64,000 bases of DNA from Sporomusa ovata DSM 2662 (GCF_000445445.1 NZ_ASXP01000003.1:62001-126000), one strand, 5' to 3'. Shown: positions 15,497 to 25,778, counted from the stretch's first letter. Numbers and translations are program-made. Notes: generated from the sequence alone by a model not told the origin.

Positions 15497-17236
15497 AGTG
15501 GAGCAATTATATATCTTTTAGTAAACAAAAAATGAATATTTTGGTATTTCCGGCTTTATATTGCACAAATTACCGTTGCTTTTAGGCAGTGCGGTTGTTA
15601 TGTTTATAGGAATCATGGTTAATTTAGGTTTTGCCTGGATATTAAAAATTGTTATTGATGAGGCAATCCCACAAAAACAGATAGCTACTCTTTTCTGGGC
15701 AATTATCGCCTTTAGTGCTGCTGCCGGTATTAGCCGCGCTCCTGACTTCAGTCGGCGATAGAATGACCGAAGATATCGGTTATAAATTTACTGATTTTCT
15801 CCGTCTGCAAATGTTCGAAAAAATCACTAGGATTTCTCCCATAACAATCAACGAGTTTAATTTGGGCGACCTTGTGGACCGATTTACCCGGTCTTTCGAA
15901 GATGCAAAGTACTTTGGTGAATATGGTGTCTGGTGGAGTTATGCTTATCGGTACCTTGGGTGTTATGCTAGCTTCAAATTGGAAATTAACGGTAATTTTA
16001 TTAATTGTGATATTGGTTTTGATTATTGCTTCAAAGACTCTGCAGGCAAAACTCCAGCAAGAATCGAAGCAGCTAATTCAACTATTAACCAAAGCGGATA
16101 TTTACTTTACCAAGTAATAAGCTGGATGAAAACGGTACAAGTGTATGGACAAGAACAAAGAGAACGGGACTACCTGAACCAATGGATAAAAGATCATCGG
16201 AAAAGCAGACACCATATTGGTGCCATTTGGTGTTTAAATCTATCAAGCAGATTTGAACAATCGCTTTGCGTTGGCTTGGTGTTAACTTTCGTTGCCTGGC
16301 AAGTGTTCAATGATCAACTCTCTATTGGTTCTTTGGTTATGTTTAATGTTTATACTTCGCAACTTTATACGAATATGCAAATTTTTTGAAATGCCTACCG
16401 GCGTTATAATGCGATTAAGCCACAATCGAACGAATTGCAAAGGTTCTTGAACTGCCCGAAAAAATAACCGATGTTCCCCAAGTCATTCCATTGGAAAAAA
16501 TTGACAACGGAATCCTCGAAACGTTTCTTTCTGTTATTCAAATAGACGAAGAAGTGCAAAATATTTCTTTTGAAGTAATAAAAGGAAAATGCTGGGAATT
16601 GTCGGTCCGACCGGCGGCGGAAAAAGCACTTTACTGGATTTGCTCATGCGGTTTTACGATCCGGCTGAAGGCGAAATATTGATAGATGGTAAAAATATCG
16701 GCGAATATCGGCTTAATGATTTATGAAAAGCAATCGGTGTAGTATCCCAGGATGCTTTTTTGTGGAGCTGTTCAATCCGCGATAATCTAACCTATGTTGA
16801 CCCGGCAGTTACCGAAGAACAAATAAAAGCAGCGTGTAAAATAGCCCAAATTTATGATTTTATTGAAAGTCTGCCTGAGGGCTACGATACCATTGTGGGT
16901 GACCGGGGAATAAAACTTTCCGGCGGGGAAAGGCAGCGTATGGCGATTGCCCGGACTATATTACGCGGCCCGCAGGTTATTCTGCTTGATGAACCGACAT
17001 CAGCCCTGGACGCAGTAACAGAATCACTGCTGCAAAAACAGCTTGAGAAGTTGTTCGAGGACAAAACTGTTATTGTTGTTGCCCACCGTCTATCGACAGT
17101 CCGAAATGCTAACCGGATTATTGTAATTGATAACGGTCGGATTGCCGAGAGCGGGACCCATTTTGAGCTAATGCGGCGGCAAGGTATTTATTCTCACATG
17201 TATTCTGAGCAATTGGGAATAAGCGAAACCGGCTAG
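15497..17236 (+). pseudogene. Lasso cluster ABC exporter (D protein), heavily degraded
   Basis: Pieces of one fused ABC exporter occur in order but in changing frames: HKLPLLLGSAVVMFIGIMVN (from 15561), SVGDRMTEDIGYKFTDFLR (15.75 kb), a membrane segment GGVMLIGTLGVMLASNWKL in another frame (15.93 kb), VYGQEQRERDYLNQW (16.14 kb), a TGA at 16387, Walker A VGPTGGGKST (16.60 kb), a TGA where DLRKAIG is expected (16.72 kb), then an intact stretch with Walker B, signature KLSGGERQRMAIA and H-loop. At least four frame changes and two nonsense codons exclude a working full-length protein. It would have exported the mature peptide across the inner membrane. Confidence 0.88.
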
Positions 17237-17259
17237 CGTAGTCGGTTTCGCTTATTCCC
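17215..17259 (+). terminator. 17-bp hairpin terminator after the exporter
   Basis: GGGAATAAGCGAAACCG and its perfect complement flank an 11-base loop that contains the exporter stop codon. TTAAGCTGTTTTTACTTTTTG follows, giving the T-rich tail of an intrinsic terminator. It separates the lasso operon from the TolC-adaptor-permease genes. Confidence 0.8.
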
Positions 17260-17301
17260 TTAAGCTGTTTTTACTTTTTGCGATTAGCTGGAGGTTACTT
17301 C

Positions 17302-18585
17302 ATGCGAAGATATCCACACGATTTTGCCTTTATAATTATCTTTATACTGGTAATGGTTTTAAACCAATTGGTATTGGCGGCACCGGCGCTTGAACTTTCA
17401 TTAGCAGACAGTGTTTCGTTGGCTTTAAAAAATAACTACGAGATAAAAATTGCTCAAGCTGACCGGGATAAGTAAGTTTGGGCCATAAAGCAAACAAAAG
17501 CGAACAAGAATGTTACTCTTAGCTATAGTCATGTTGATAATCGTTCCGGGACTTTATTCGATTCCGGTTCTTTTTCCAATTACTTTAGCAATCAACTGGC
17601 CATCAGTTATCCCATTTATTCCGGCGGTAATCTGGAAGGCTTAATTCATCAGGCCGATTTGAACCTTACAGTTGCCGAGCTTGAACTTGCTGCCGCCAGA
17701 CAGCAACTACAGCTAAAAATTGTCACCTACTATTTCAACGTACTGGAATATCGCAATGAAGCCCGGATATGTCAGGCAACAGTAGACAATTATACCGATC
17801 ACTTGAATTTGGTTAAAACCAAATATGATCTGGGCATGGTGGCAAAAACTGAAGTATTATCCAGCCAGGTGAATTTGGCCGATGCTCAGGACAGCCTCAT
17901 CAAAGTGCAGAACAATTATAGCAACGCAGTGGCTACCCTCAACAACGCCCTTGGACTTCCCCATGACAGCGAATTGGTTTTAAAAGACGACTTCAAATAT
18001 GAAAAGACCGGCCTGATACTTGAGCAATGTCTTACCTATGCGGAAACTCACCGGCCGGAAATTGTCCAGTATGAATCCAAAATAGCCAGCGCTGAGGCCG
18101 GTGTCCAAATTGCCCGCAGCGGCTATCTGCCAACAGTAAATTTAACCCTGAGTCAAGGTTGGAAGGATAATAATTTCCCCGGATTTAAAAAAAGCAATTG
18201 CTCGGTTGGTCTGGTCACTTCATTAGACTTATGGGACGCCGGATTAACAAAATCCAAAGTGCGGCAGGCTGAGTTCAGTCTCGCCAAAACGCGGGATCAG
18301 GCCAGGCAAAACCGTGACTCCATTTTGCTTGACGTGCGTCAATACTATTTAAGCATGCAAGAAGCAAAAAAAAGAATTGAGACCAGTACAGTTTCGGTAA
18401 ATCAGGCTGAAGAAAACCTGACTATTGAAAAACTTCGCTATGATGTCGGTGCCGGTACAGGCCTTGACGTTCGCGATGCAGTATTAGCACTTGACAAAGC
18501 CAGGAAAAATTACACTCAGGCTCTATATGACTATGACACCGCCAAGGCTAATTTGGATCAAGCCATGGGCTTACCGGTTCAATAG
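17302..18585 (+). pseudogene. TolC-like outer-membrane efflux protein, nonsense-interrupted
   Basis: The product would be a TolC-family trimeric outer-membrane channel of about 427 residues. After a signal peptide (MRRYPHDFAF to VLAAP) the frame reads LSLADSVSLALKNNYEIKIA, then hits TAA at 17473-17475 and continues in the same frame: VWAIKQTKANKN, ISYPIYSGGNLEGLI, and two alpha-helical repeats to LDQAMGLPVQ. The only lesion is that single stop codon, so loss may be recent. The ATG at 17302 with CTGGAGG is preferred to a TTG at 17278. The adaptor gene follows 47 bp downstream. Confidence 0.85.
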
Positions 18586-18632
18586 CTGTGTCTATACCTT
18601 AGATAATTTGTAATAACGGTGAGGGTGAGTTA

Positions 18633-19691
18633 ATGCAGATAATATGGGATAAATGTAAGAAATACAAAGGCTGGGTTTTCGGTGTAGTTATTTTGGCGAT
18701 TCTTGTTGCCGGCGGCACTGCTTATTATAAGCGAAGCAGCCGGCCGGTCGTCGCACCGCCGGTTACCGCCACAGTAAAGCGCTGTGATATCAAGGCTGGA
18801 TTCTCAGCCACCGGAACGGTTCAGCCAGTGAATTCCATCAAGGTGGCTTCGCGGGTTACGGGATTAATCAAAGAAGTATGCGTCAAGGAAAATGACATTG
18901 TCAAAAAAGGGCAGGTCTTGTTTATTCTTGATGATTCTGCGGTTCGGGCGCAGGTCGCCTTATACCGGGCAACACTGGAGAAAACCGCAGCGATCTATGA
19001 GCGTAGCAAGCTACTGGCAGCGGCCGGCGGGGAGTCGCGGCAGCAAATGGAGTCAGACCGGGCCGATTACCTTGTGGCAAAAGCTAATTATGAAAACTAT
19101 AGCGCACAATTAGATTATTATGTAATTTATTCGCCGGCTGACGGCAAGGTAATTGGCACGCCGACCCCCGCCGGGCAAACAATTGTGCAGGGCGTTTCCG
19201 AGGCCCAGACGGTGCTGACGATTGCCGATGAGTCGGTTATGCAGGTCAAAGTACTGGTGGATGAGTCGGATATCGGGGCGGTGGCGGTCGGGCAACCGGC
19301 GCAGTTTACAGTGGATGCCCAAAAAAAGAAGACTTTTACCGGGAAAGTAAGCAGCATTTCATCGAACGCGACAACTTCCTCCAATGTAGTGTATTATCCG
19401 GTATATGTGGATGTCGACAATCCTGATGGCCTGTTGCGGCCGACGATGACGGCCAGGATAACGATACATTTTGGTGAAAGCAATGGCTGCCTGGTTATAC
19501 CGCTGACCGCGGTAAAGGACGACAAGGGGCAAAAGTGTGTGCAGAAGCTGGTTGACGGGAAGATGCAAAAAACGCCGGTGGAGTTGGGGCTTAGCGATGA
19601 TGCAAAGGTGGAAGTTATCAACGGCCTTAATGAGGGGGATGAAGTTCTATTGTTTATGGCGAAAGCCGGCAATAGCGACAAGAAAAAGTAA
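18633..19691 (+). CDS. MacA/HlyD-type periplasmic adaptor
   Basis: A 352-residue membrane-fusion protein with one N-terminal membrane helix (about residues 13-31), a lipoyl/barrel-sandwich domain (VASRVTGLIKEVCVKENDIVKKGQ), a helical hairpin, and a beta-barrel with VLVDESDIGAVAVGQPAQF. It would bridge the inner-membrane permease and TolC in a MacAB-TolC-like pump. The ATG follows GTGAGGGTGAG. The gene is intact even though the TolC gene before it is interrupted. Confidence 0.88.
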   Translation: MQIIWDKCKKYKGWVFGVVILAILVAGGTAYYKRSSRPVVAPPVTATVKRCDIKAGFSATGTVQPVNSIKVASRVTGLIKEVCVKENDIVKKGQVLFILDDSAVRAQVALYRATLEKTAAIYERSKLLAAAGGESRQQMESDRADYLVAKANYENYSAQLDYYVIYSPADGKVIGTPTPAGQTIVQGVSEAQTVLTIADESVMQVKVLVDESDIGAVAVGQPAQFTVDAQKKKTFTGKVSSISSNATTSSNVVYYPVYVDVDNPDGLLRPTMTARITIHFGESNGCLVIPLTAVKDDKGQKCVQKLVDGKMQKTPVELGLSDDAKVEVINGLNEGDEVLLFMAKAGNSDKKK

Positions 19692-19705
19692 AGCGGGGTG
19701 CGGTA

Positions 19706-20923
19706 ATGTTTTGGGAAAGCGTCATAATAGCATTTAACGGGTTAATGGCAAATAAGCTGCGGGCCGCGCTTACCATGCTGGGGATGATCATCGGGGTCGG
19801 CGCGGTTATTGCTCTGGTGTCGATTGGCATGGGGACGCAAAAAAGGGTGGAGCAAAATCTTGCCTACTTAGGCGGCACTAATATCATCATTAGGCCGGGA
19901 GCGGCGGCAGCGCCGGGCAGTGTGCGTTCGGCGGCGGGCTCGGTTATTACCTTGACCGCCCGGGACGCCCAGGCCATCGCCGACGAAGTCCCCGGTGTGG
20001 CGCGGGTTGCACCGGAGTTAACCGGATCATATCAGCTTGTTTATGAGAACCGGAATTGGAACACCATTGTCGAGGGAACGACTGTGGATGCTGTGGAAAT
20101 CCAAGATCTCACTTTGGCCAGCGGTTGCTTTTTTTCTGATGAGGATGATGCGGCCCGGGCCAAGGTGGCGGTGATCGGGCAAACGGTGGCGAACAATTTG
20201 TTTGGCACGGAAAGCCCGGTCGGACAGAATATCCGCATCGGTTCGACGCAGTTTATAGTGAGTGGCGTGCTGGCGAGCAAAGGCCAGACGGCGGGAGGAG
20301 GCGATCTTGACGACGCGGTTTTTGTACCGCTGGCTACGGCGCAGGACAGGCTTGGCGGCAAAACATATGTAAATCTTATTTTGGCTCAGATGGAAAATCT
20401 TCAGGTACTGGATCAGACGGAAGAATATATTACCCAGCTGCTGCGGGCCAGGCATAAGCTAGCGGACGGTGAAGCCGACGATTTTACTGTAAGAAATTAC
20501 GCCGCATTGGTAGAGAAAATAAAGGAAAGTACCAGGTCCATGACTCTTTATTTAGGCAATGTCGCGGCTATTTCGCTGCTGGTCGGCGGCATCGGGATTA
20601 TGAATATCATGCTGGTTTCAGTTACTGAGCGAACCAAAGAAATTGGCATCAGGAAAGCACTGGGGGCTACTTATGCCAATATTATGCTGCAATTTTTGGT
20701 TGAAGCACTGGTTGTCAGTGTGACTGGCGGGTTGATCGGCATTTTAGCCGGGGTGCTTGCGGCTTACGGCCTAGCAAGTACCGGCGCTGTTCAAACGGTT
20801 ATTTCCCCGGAACCTATCTTGGCCGCGTTCGGAATTTCGCTGCTTATCGGTTTATTCTTTGGTATCTATCCGGCCCGCAAGGCGGCACTGCTAGCTCCTA
20901 TCGACGCTTTACGATATGAATAA
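19706..20923 (+). CDS. MacB-type ABC permease (FtsX fold)
   Basis: A 405-residue permease with an N-terminal helix (MANKLRAALTMLGMIIGVGA), a large periplasmic MacB_PCD domain, and three C-terminal helices with the FtsX signature RTKEIGIRKALGAT. It lies 14 bp after the adaptor. The ATPase that normally accompanies such a permease, either fused as in MacB or as a separate gene between adaptor and permease, is absent here. It must use an ATPase encoded elsewhere, or the set is incomplete. Confidence 0.88.
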   Translation: MFWESVIIAFNGLMANKLRAALTMLGMIIGVGAVIALVSIGMGTQKRVEQNLAYLGGTNIIIRPGAAAAPGSVRSAAGSVITLTARDAQAIADEVPGVARVAPELTGSYQLVYENRNWNTIVEGTTVDAVEIQDLTLASGCFFSDEDDAARAKVAVIGQTVANNLFGTESPVGQNIRIGSTQFIVSGVLASKGQTAGGGDLDDAVFVPLATAQDRLGGKTYVNLILAQMENLQVLDQTEEYITQLLRARHKLADGEADDFTVRNYAALVEKIKESTRSMTLYLGNVAAISLLVGGIGIMNIMLVSVTERTKEIGIRKALGATYANIMLQFLVEALVVSVTGGLIGILAGVLAAYGLASTGAVQTVISPEPILAAFGISLLIGLFFGIYPARKAALLAPIDALRYE

Positions 20924-21075
20924 GGAACCATGATTTTACCGTCTGTCGACGAAATAAAAAGGCCGCTAAGGGCAAATTTAAAACCCTGCGACCAAATATA
21001 AAAGCATATTCCACTATTAAATATAGTATGCAAAAGTCCAGCTCCATGAGAAATTTTCAATCTTTCAAACGCTGC

Positions 21076-21507
21076 TCAACCTGCGGCATTGCTTTGTTTC
21101 CATTTTGTCAGACCTTGAGTCACTTCATATTCCTCAACAGGCCAAATGATTTGTGCATTCTTAACTCTAAATTTGTGATTAGAAGAATTGCTATAAGGTT
21201 CAATCATCTTTTCAAAATTCCGGAATGTACCATTTACTTGTCCTGTATAACCTGCACCTATATCAGCTCTAATGGTAGCTTTAAGGTTCAATTCATAAAA
21301 ATAATTAATATACTTATTGGTATTATTTGTAAAATAACCTTCTATAACAAGAACATCTTCGGGAGTACCCTCGCTATTTAATTCATAATACAAATTTGTT
21401 GTCGTCCAAACAATTTTTTTTGCGGCTTCTACCTTATCTGACAAAAAACAACTTGATCCTAAAAATACAGCTAAGCATAGGAACACTAACTGAACATACC
21501 TTTTCAT
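21076..21507 (-). CDS. Small secreted protein of unknown function
   Basis: A 143-residue protein with a Sec signal peptide (MKRYVQLVFLCLAVFLGSSC). The first Cys lacks a good lipobox, and cleavage at VEA-AKK is more likely. The mature part contains VLVIEGYFTNNTNKYINYFY, a beta-rich pattern seen in small extracellular beta-sandwich proteins, but I do not recognise a named family. The ATG at 21507 with AGGTGGAG is preferred over the GTG two codons earlier. It is convergent with the MacB-type permease gene. Confidence 0.65.
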   Translation of the reverse strand: MKRYVQLVFLCLAVFLGSSCFLSDKVEAAKKIVWTTTNLYYELNSEGTPEDVLVIEGYFTNNTNKYINYFYELNLKATIRADIGAGYTGQVNGTFRNFEKMIEPYSNSSNHKFRVKNAQIIWPVEEYEVTQGLTKWKQSNAAG

Positions 21508-21709
21508 TTCCACTCCACCTGCCTTTTTTTTATATTAATAATCGTATAACATAATTATCCTTTTCGATACTATCCGAAAGTATATACTTTTCCATCAGCT
21601 ATATTAGCAGCATGAACCGTATTTACTTGCATATACATATACTAACTAGGTTGAGGCAAAAAAATGGCCACCAATTTTTTTGCCTTATTAATAAAGGAGG
21701 AGAGTCCAA

Positions 21710-22099
21710 ATGAAAAAAACAATTGCCGGGGTCGTATTAGTTCTGATGATATTTTTGGCCAGTACATGTTTCGCTATGCCAAGCTACAGTGTTGTAAAGC
21801 TTGATGACATAACCTATGAAATAGTTACCGACAAAGCCAATGCCGGATTAACCATTATACAGGCAACAGAGCATCCGGACAGCTGGAATCTGTCTTTCAT
21901 TCCGCGGGGAATAAACGGCAGATTTGCTGACTACAATTATTTTGTTGACAATGGCACTTTGTATCTACGCAATGTTGCCGGCGTTAAGTTGCCAGAATCT
22001 GCAGAATACATTGGCCCTGTTTCTTCTTTAGAGGATGCGTTAGAACAAGCTGCCGCTCATTGGATGCACAATTGTTTCAGAATGGTCCCGCTTCCGTAA
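21710..22099 (+). CDS. Small secreted protein of unknown function
   Basis: A 129-residue protein with a clear signal peptide (KKTIAGVVLVLMIFLASTCFA) and a strong AAAGGAGGAG site before the ATG. The mature sequence is beta-rich with a helical C-terminus containing two His and one Cys. No family recognised. The hairpin AGGCAAAAAAA/TTTTTTTGCCT lies just 5' of the ribosome site, at about 21653-21685, and may act as a leader terminator or an RNA thermostat-like element (speculative). Confidence 0.65.
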   Translation: MKKTIAGVVLVLMIFLASTCFAMPSYSVVKLDDITYEIVTDKANAGLTIIQATEHPDSWNLSFIPRGINGRFADYNYFVDNGTLYLRNVAGVKLPESAEYIGPVSSLEDALEQAAAHWMHNCFRMVPLP

Positions 22100-22136
22100 C
22101 ATAGTGACCACGACATAGATACTGTAAGCACATCCA

Positions 22137-23036
22137 CTAAAAGTAGGGCAATTTGATAGCGGGAAAGGTTCTAACTCTGGGGTGACGAATAATCATATCT
22201 ACATGACAGTTACATTGATTTCTCCCAAGATTATAGCTGTCACCAAGAGCGAAATGCACGGTGCCGGCTGCCTTTTCATCAACTGAAATGTTGTGCATGC
22301 TTTGCCGGTACGCGGGATTAAACCCCAGTGCAAACTCACCAATCAAATTGATTTCCGGCTCAAAAGGAGCAATATAGTTACGAAACTCTGGCGAACACTC
22401 CCTAAGCCGCCCCTGCTCAAACACGAGTCTTTGCGGTTTAGCCGGCAGCCACGAGCGAGTAATTGTACCATCAATCACCAAGACTCCATTAAACGATTCT
22501 TCAATCGGGCAGGTATAGATTTCACCATCCGGCATTTGTGCCAAATGATTGCTGCTGCAGATACCATCAGCAGCAATCCATTGCCTGCCGGTGACAGCAA
22601 AGGATATGTCGGTCCCCAGCGCGGAGGTAATATGGATTGTATCCACCCCTTCCAGCGCTTTTTTTATTTGTGCTAACTTGAGTGCCAGTTGCTGATAGTT
22701 GGTTTTGCCCCAAAAAGCATCTGTTAAATAACTTTTTTGCCAATCAAACAAACTCAATATCCGGCATCCCCGCTGCAGCATACCCATCCGTTCCGATTTA
22801 CATTTTTCGTACCCTGGTTTATCGGGTTCATAAACCTCGATAACATGACTAACACGATCACACCATTCTAGCTCTGCAAGTGATGTTGTCCTAGTATTTA
22901 TAACCTGTGCCTGATAGGGCAGCAGCTGTGCTATGGCCTCAGCCAAGTCCTGCTTTGATTGATAACACACTGCCACCCTTGTGACCGGGCCGCCCTCGTT
23001 CAGTGAAACAATTAAATTCTGCCGTAAGACATTCAT
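22137..23036 (-). CDS. M29 family (aminopeptidase T-like) metallopeptidase
   Basis: A 299-residue protein with the C-terminal metal-site pattern of M29 aminopeptidases: GEFALGFNPAY, then HFALGDSY and NCHVDMI, supplying Glu, His and Asp ligands. It is shorter than classical M29 enzymes (about 370-410), as many Firmicute members are. It lies downstream of peptide ABC transporter genes and would hydrolyse imported peptides in the cytoplasm. The ATG at 23036 (GTGGAGGA, seven-base spacing) is preferred to the GTG at 23051. The hairpin at 23074-23099 separates it from the binding-protein gene. Confidence 0.78.
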   Translation of the reverse strand: MNVLRQNLIVSLNEGGPVTRVAVCYQSKQDLAEAIAQLLPYQAQVINTRTTSLAELEWCDRVSHVIEVYEPDKPGYEKCKSERMGMLQRGCRILSLFDWQKSYLTDAFWGKTNYQQLALKLAQIKKALEGVDTIHITSALGTDISFAVTGRQWIAADGICSSNHLAQMPDGEIYTCPIEESFNGVLVIDGTITRSWLPAKPQRLVFEQGRLRECSPEFRNYIAPFEPEINLIGEFALGFNPAYRQSMHNISVDEKAAGTVHFALGDSYNLGRNQCNCHVDMIIRHPRVRTFPAIKLPYF

Positions 23037-23073
23037 AATAACATCCTCCACCCAGTTTGCCTTTTGTAATGGA

Positions 23074-23099
23074 AAGCGCTCGTCACAATGAACGAGCGC
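23074..23099 (-). terminator. Hairpin between binding-protein and M29 peptidase genes
   Basis: AGCGCTCGT and ACGAGCGCT form a perfect 9-bp stem with an eight-base loop just after the binding-protein stop; only three T follow. Weak terminator or transcript-stabilising hairpin. Confidence 0.5.
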
Positions 23100-23107
23100 T
23101 ACTTAGT

Positions 23108-24724
23108 TTATTTTGATTCATCCAGACTGATACCATAGTACGGCATATCACCCCAGCCATTCCAAGCCACTTTAAAGTTCTTCACTCTTGGCTGGACTAC
23201 AAATAGATGTTCTGGCGAAAAGAGTGGTAACCAAGCAGCATCATTAATGACAATCTGCGTTTCCACCTCCTGATACAGTTTATAGCGTTCTTCCGGATTG
23301 GTCATTTTCCTTGCTTGTTCCAACTGCGCAGCTACTGTTTCATTTTTATAGTTATAGGAGCGTGCTATTGAATTTCGGGGCGCAAAAAATGTATAAATGA
23401 AATTATCCGGATCATTAAAATCAGCCGACCATATATCCATATACATTGGCAGCTGACCTTGTTTCCTGATAGATAATAAGGAAGCTCTATCCATTTGCTT
23501 TATTTCTACAGTGATGCCAACTTCTTTAAGCATCGCCTGGACAGCTTCATTGACCCGGAGTGCTTCCGGCCTGTCTGCCACATGGGCAATCTCCATACTA
23601 AAGCCATTAGGATATCCTGCTTCGGTCAACAATTGTTTGGCTTTTTGCGGATCATACGGAATCTGAGGAGCATTCGGATTATAACCCAATAAGCCTGGCG
23701 GCATAATGGTATTTACTAATTTCCCTTTGCCAAAAAGGAGTTTATCAAGCAGTTCCTGGCGATTAATCGCCATTTGGAGCGCCTTTCTGACGCGTACATC
23801 ATCAAAAGGTTTGATATTTTGATTCATACTATAATAATAAAGACCGACTCTTGGACCTTTGACGATGTGATTTTTCCATTTATCACTGCCTTCAAAATAA
23901 GGAATCTGCGTTCTGGCCAAATCACAGTTGAATACATCTAGTTCGCCTGTCTCAAACAACATTTTTTGCGTATCGGCATCTGGTACAATTTTTACGATAA
24001 TGCCATCCAGAGCTGCTTTCCCACCCCAATACTGGTCAAAGGCAACCATCGTAATATGGTCGTTAACCTTCCATTCTTTGAGTTTAAACGGCCCTGTACC
24101 CACCGTTTTTTCGGGATCAAACCCAAACTGTGTTCCTGCGGCTTCGGTAGCTTTGCGATTATAAATAGACGCTGCCGGTGTAGCCAGATTGGCTAAAAAT
24201 GGAGCAAACGGCTGGACTAGGGTAATTTCAACAGTATACTTGTCAACAGCTTTTATGCCGGCAGTAGTATCGGCTTTGCCATCCATCCGTTCTTTTGCAC
24301 CGGCAATCATATCAAAAAAATCGGAATTTAAGGCTTTGGTTTTGGGATTGAGCATCCGGTCAACAGTATATACTACATCATCAGCGGTAAGTTCTTCGCC
24401 ATTATGAAACTTAACCCCCTTACGCAGGTGAAAGGTATATACTTTGCCGTCAGGAGAAATATCCCATTTTTCTGCCAGCCCAGGGACCATTTCTGATACC
24501 CCTGGTGCACTCGTTTTTATTTCCACCAGTCGTTCAAAGATATTTAGCGGCAAATTATATTCTTCCGTAGTCAGCTGAGCATCGGCAGTCCCCGGATCAT
24601 TTATTGCCGCCACTCTTAGTGTGTTTTTGCTAGTGGATTTATTCATGAGTGAACAACCTGTCATAAATACAAACGAAAAACATAAAACAATGGCGACCGC
24701 AATCATTTTTTTACAGTAACTCAC
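23108..24724 (-). CDS. Peptide ABC transporter substrate-binding lipoprotein (SBP family 5)
   Basis: A 538-residue lipoprotein with signal and lipobox FMTGCS (Cys24), and the family-5 signature PGLAEKWDISPDGKVYTFHL with VKFHNGEELTADDVVYTVDR. This class binds di- and oligopeptides, or sometimes nickel or heme. The M29 peptidase downstream favours peptides. It is separated from the ATPase gene by a terminator (24768-24810), so part of its transcription may come from a separate promoter, giving the usual excess of binding protein. Confidence 0.9.
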   Translation of the reverse strand: MSYCKKMIAVAIVLCFSFVFMTGCSLMNKSTSKNTLRVAAINDPGTADAQLTTEEYNLPLNIFERLVEIKTSAPGVSEMVPGLAEKWDISPDGKVYTFHLRKGVKFHNGEELTADDVVYTVDRMLNPKTKALNSDFFDMIAGAKERMDGKADTTAGIKAVDKYTVEITLVQPFAPFLANLATPAASIYNRKATEAAGTQFGFDPEKTVGTGPFKLKEWKVNDHITMVAFDQYWGGKAALDGIIVKIVPDADTQKMLFETGELDVFNCDLARTQIPYFEGSDKWKNHIVKGPRVGLYYYSMNQNIKPFDDVRVRKALQMAINRQELLDKLLFGKGKLVNTIMPPGLLGYNPNAPQIPYDPQKAKQLLTEAGYPNGFSMEIAHVADRPEALRVNEAVQAMLKEVGITVEIKQMDRASLLSIRKQGQLPMYMDIWSADFNDPDNFIYTFFAPRNSIARSYNYKNETVAAQLEQARKMTNPEERYKLYQEVETQIVINDAAWLPLFSPEHLFVVQPRVKNFKVAWNGWGDMPYYGISLDESK

Positions 24725-24767
24725 TAAAACCCCTCCCTAAAATTTCCAAATATAACATTTATACTAT

Positions 24768-24810
24768 TTTTTCTCTAACCTAAACTTCTCTTCTTTAGGT
24801 TAGAGAAAAA
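24768..24810 (-). terminator. Intrinsic terminator after the OppF-like gene
   Basis: TTTTTCTCTAACCTAAA and its perfect complement surround a nine-base loop; the stop codon of the ATPase gene lies inside the left arm and T/A-rich sequence follows. Stem length is 17 bp. It separates the permease-ATPase genes from the binding protein. Confidence 0.75.
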
Positions 24811-25766
24811 TGACAAGCACATTTTCTCCCGCCATAGTCCGCTAACTTTGGTTCCTCTACCCGGCAAATTTCTTGTACATAGGGACAGCGGGTGTGAAAT
24901 CTACAACCAGGCGGCGGATTCATTGGACTGGGCACCTCCCCTTCCAACAGTAGTCTTTTCCGGTTGCGCAGCTTAGGGTTTGGCACTGGTGCCGCATTCA
25001 TCAAAAATGATGTATACGGATGCAGTGGCTGCTCAAATATCTCTTCACAATTTCCTAGTTCGACAACTTTCCCCAAAAACATCACACACACACGATCAGC
25101 CATATAACGTACCACACTCAAATTATGCGAGATAAAAAAGTAAGTCAACCCAAACTGGGCCTGCAAATCTTTGAGCAAATTGAGAATTTGTGATTGGATC
25201 GAAACATCAAGCGCCGATACTGGCTCGTCACAAATCAATAATTCCGGATTTAGCGCCAACGCTCTGGCAATACCAATGCGCTGGCGCTGTCCGCCGCTAA
25301 ATTGGTGGGGATACCGATTCATAAATTCTTGTCGTAGTCCCACCAGCTTCATTAAATGTTCGACCTTAATTTCCTTGTTCTTACCTACTGCCAGTTTATG
25401 TGTTGTCAACGGCTCGCCAATAATATCGACAACCTTCAGGCGCGGGTTGAGACAGGCATACGGGTCCTGAAAAATAAATTGTACCTGTTTTTTAAACTGG
25501 TTAGCTGCCTCAGCTCGCAGAGTAAAAATATTTTCACCTTTATAAAGAACCTCTCCATCCGTCGGCGACAATAGATTAATTAACAATCGCGCTAACGTAC
25601 TTTTACCGCAGCCTGATTCGCCAACCAAGGCCAACGTTTCATGCTGAACTATTTCTAAATCAACATCATCTACAGCCTTAACAATATTTTTTTGTTTACT
25701 TAACCAACCACCTGTATCAAAAAAGTATTTTTTTAATTTTTTGCTTTGAATAAGTATATCGCCCAC
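24795..25766 (-). CDS. Peptide ABC transporter ATPase (OppF/DppF-like)
   Basis: A 323-residue ATPase with Walker A GESGCGKST, signature FSGGQRQRIGIARALALNP, Walker B LLICDEPVSALD and the C-terminal oligo_HPY extension (NPPPGCRFHTRCPYVQ), which in this family contains Cys residues that can bind an iron-sulfur cluster. Starts are ambiguous: GTG at 25766 is eight bases from AGGGAG, whereas GTG at 25775 is too close to it. The gene overlaps the end of the OppD-like gene region and forms the ATPase pair with it. Confidence 0.9.
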   Translation of the reverse strand: MGDILIQSKKLKKYFFDTGGWLSKQKNIVKAVDDVDLEIVQHETLALVGESGCGKSTLARLLINLLSPTDGEVLYKGENIFTLRAEAANQFKKQVQFIFQDPYACLNPRLKVVDIIGEPLTTHKLAVGKNKEIKVEHLMKLVGLRQEFMNRYPHQFSGGQRQRIGIARALALNPELLICDEPVSALDVSIQSQILNLLKDLQAQFGLTYFFISHNLSVVRYMADRVCVMFLGKVVELGNCEEIFEQPLHPYTSFLMNAAPVPNPKLRNRKRLLLEGEVPSPMNPPPGCRFHTRCPYVQEICRVEEPKLADYGGRKCACHFSLT

Positions 25767-25778
25767 AGCAAGCACTCC

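Noticed and set aside
16380..16730. TGA codons in the exporter read as tryptophan recoding
   Set aside because: One of the two TGAs replaces an expected Arg, and several true frame changes occur in the same gene, while all other genes use TGA as stop. Decay explains it better.
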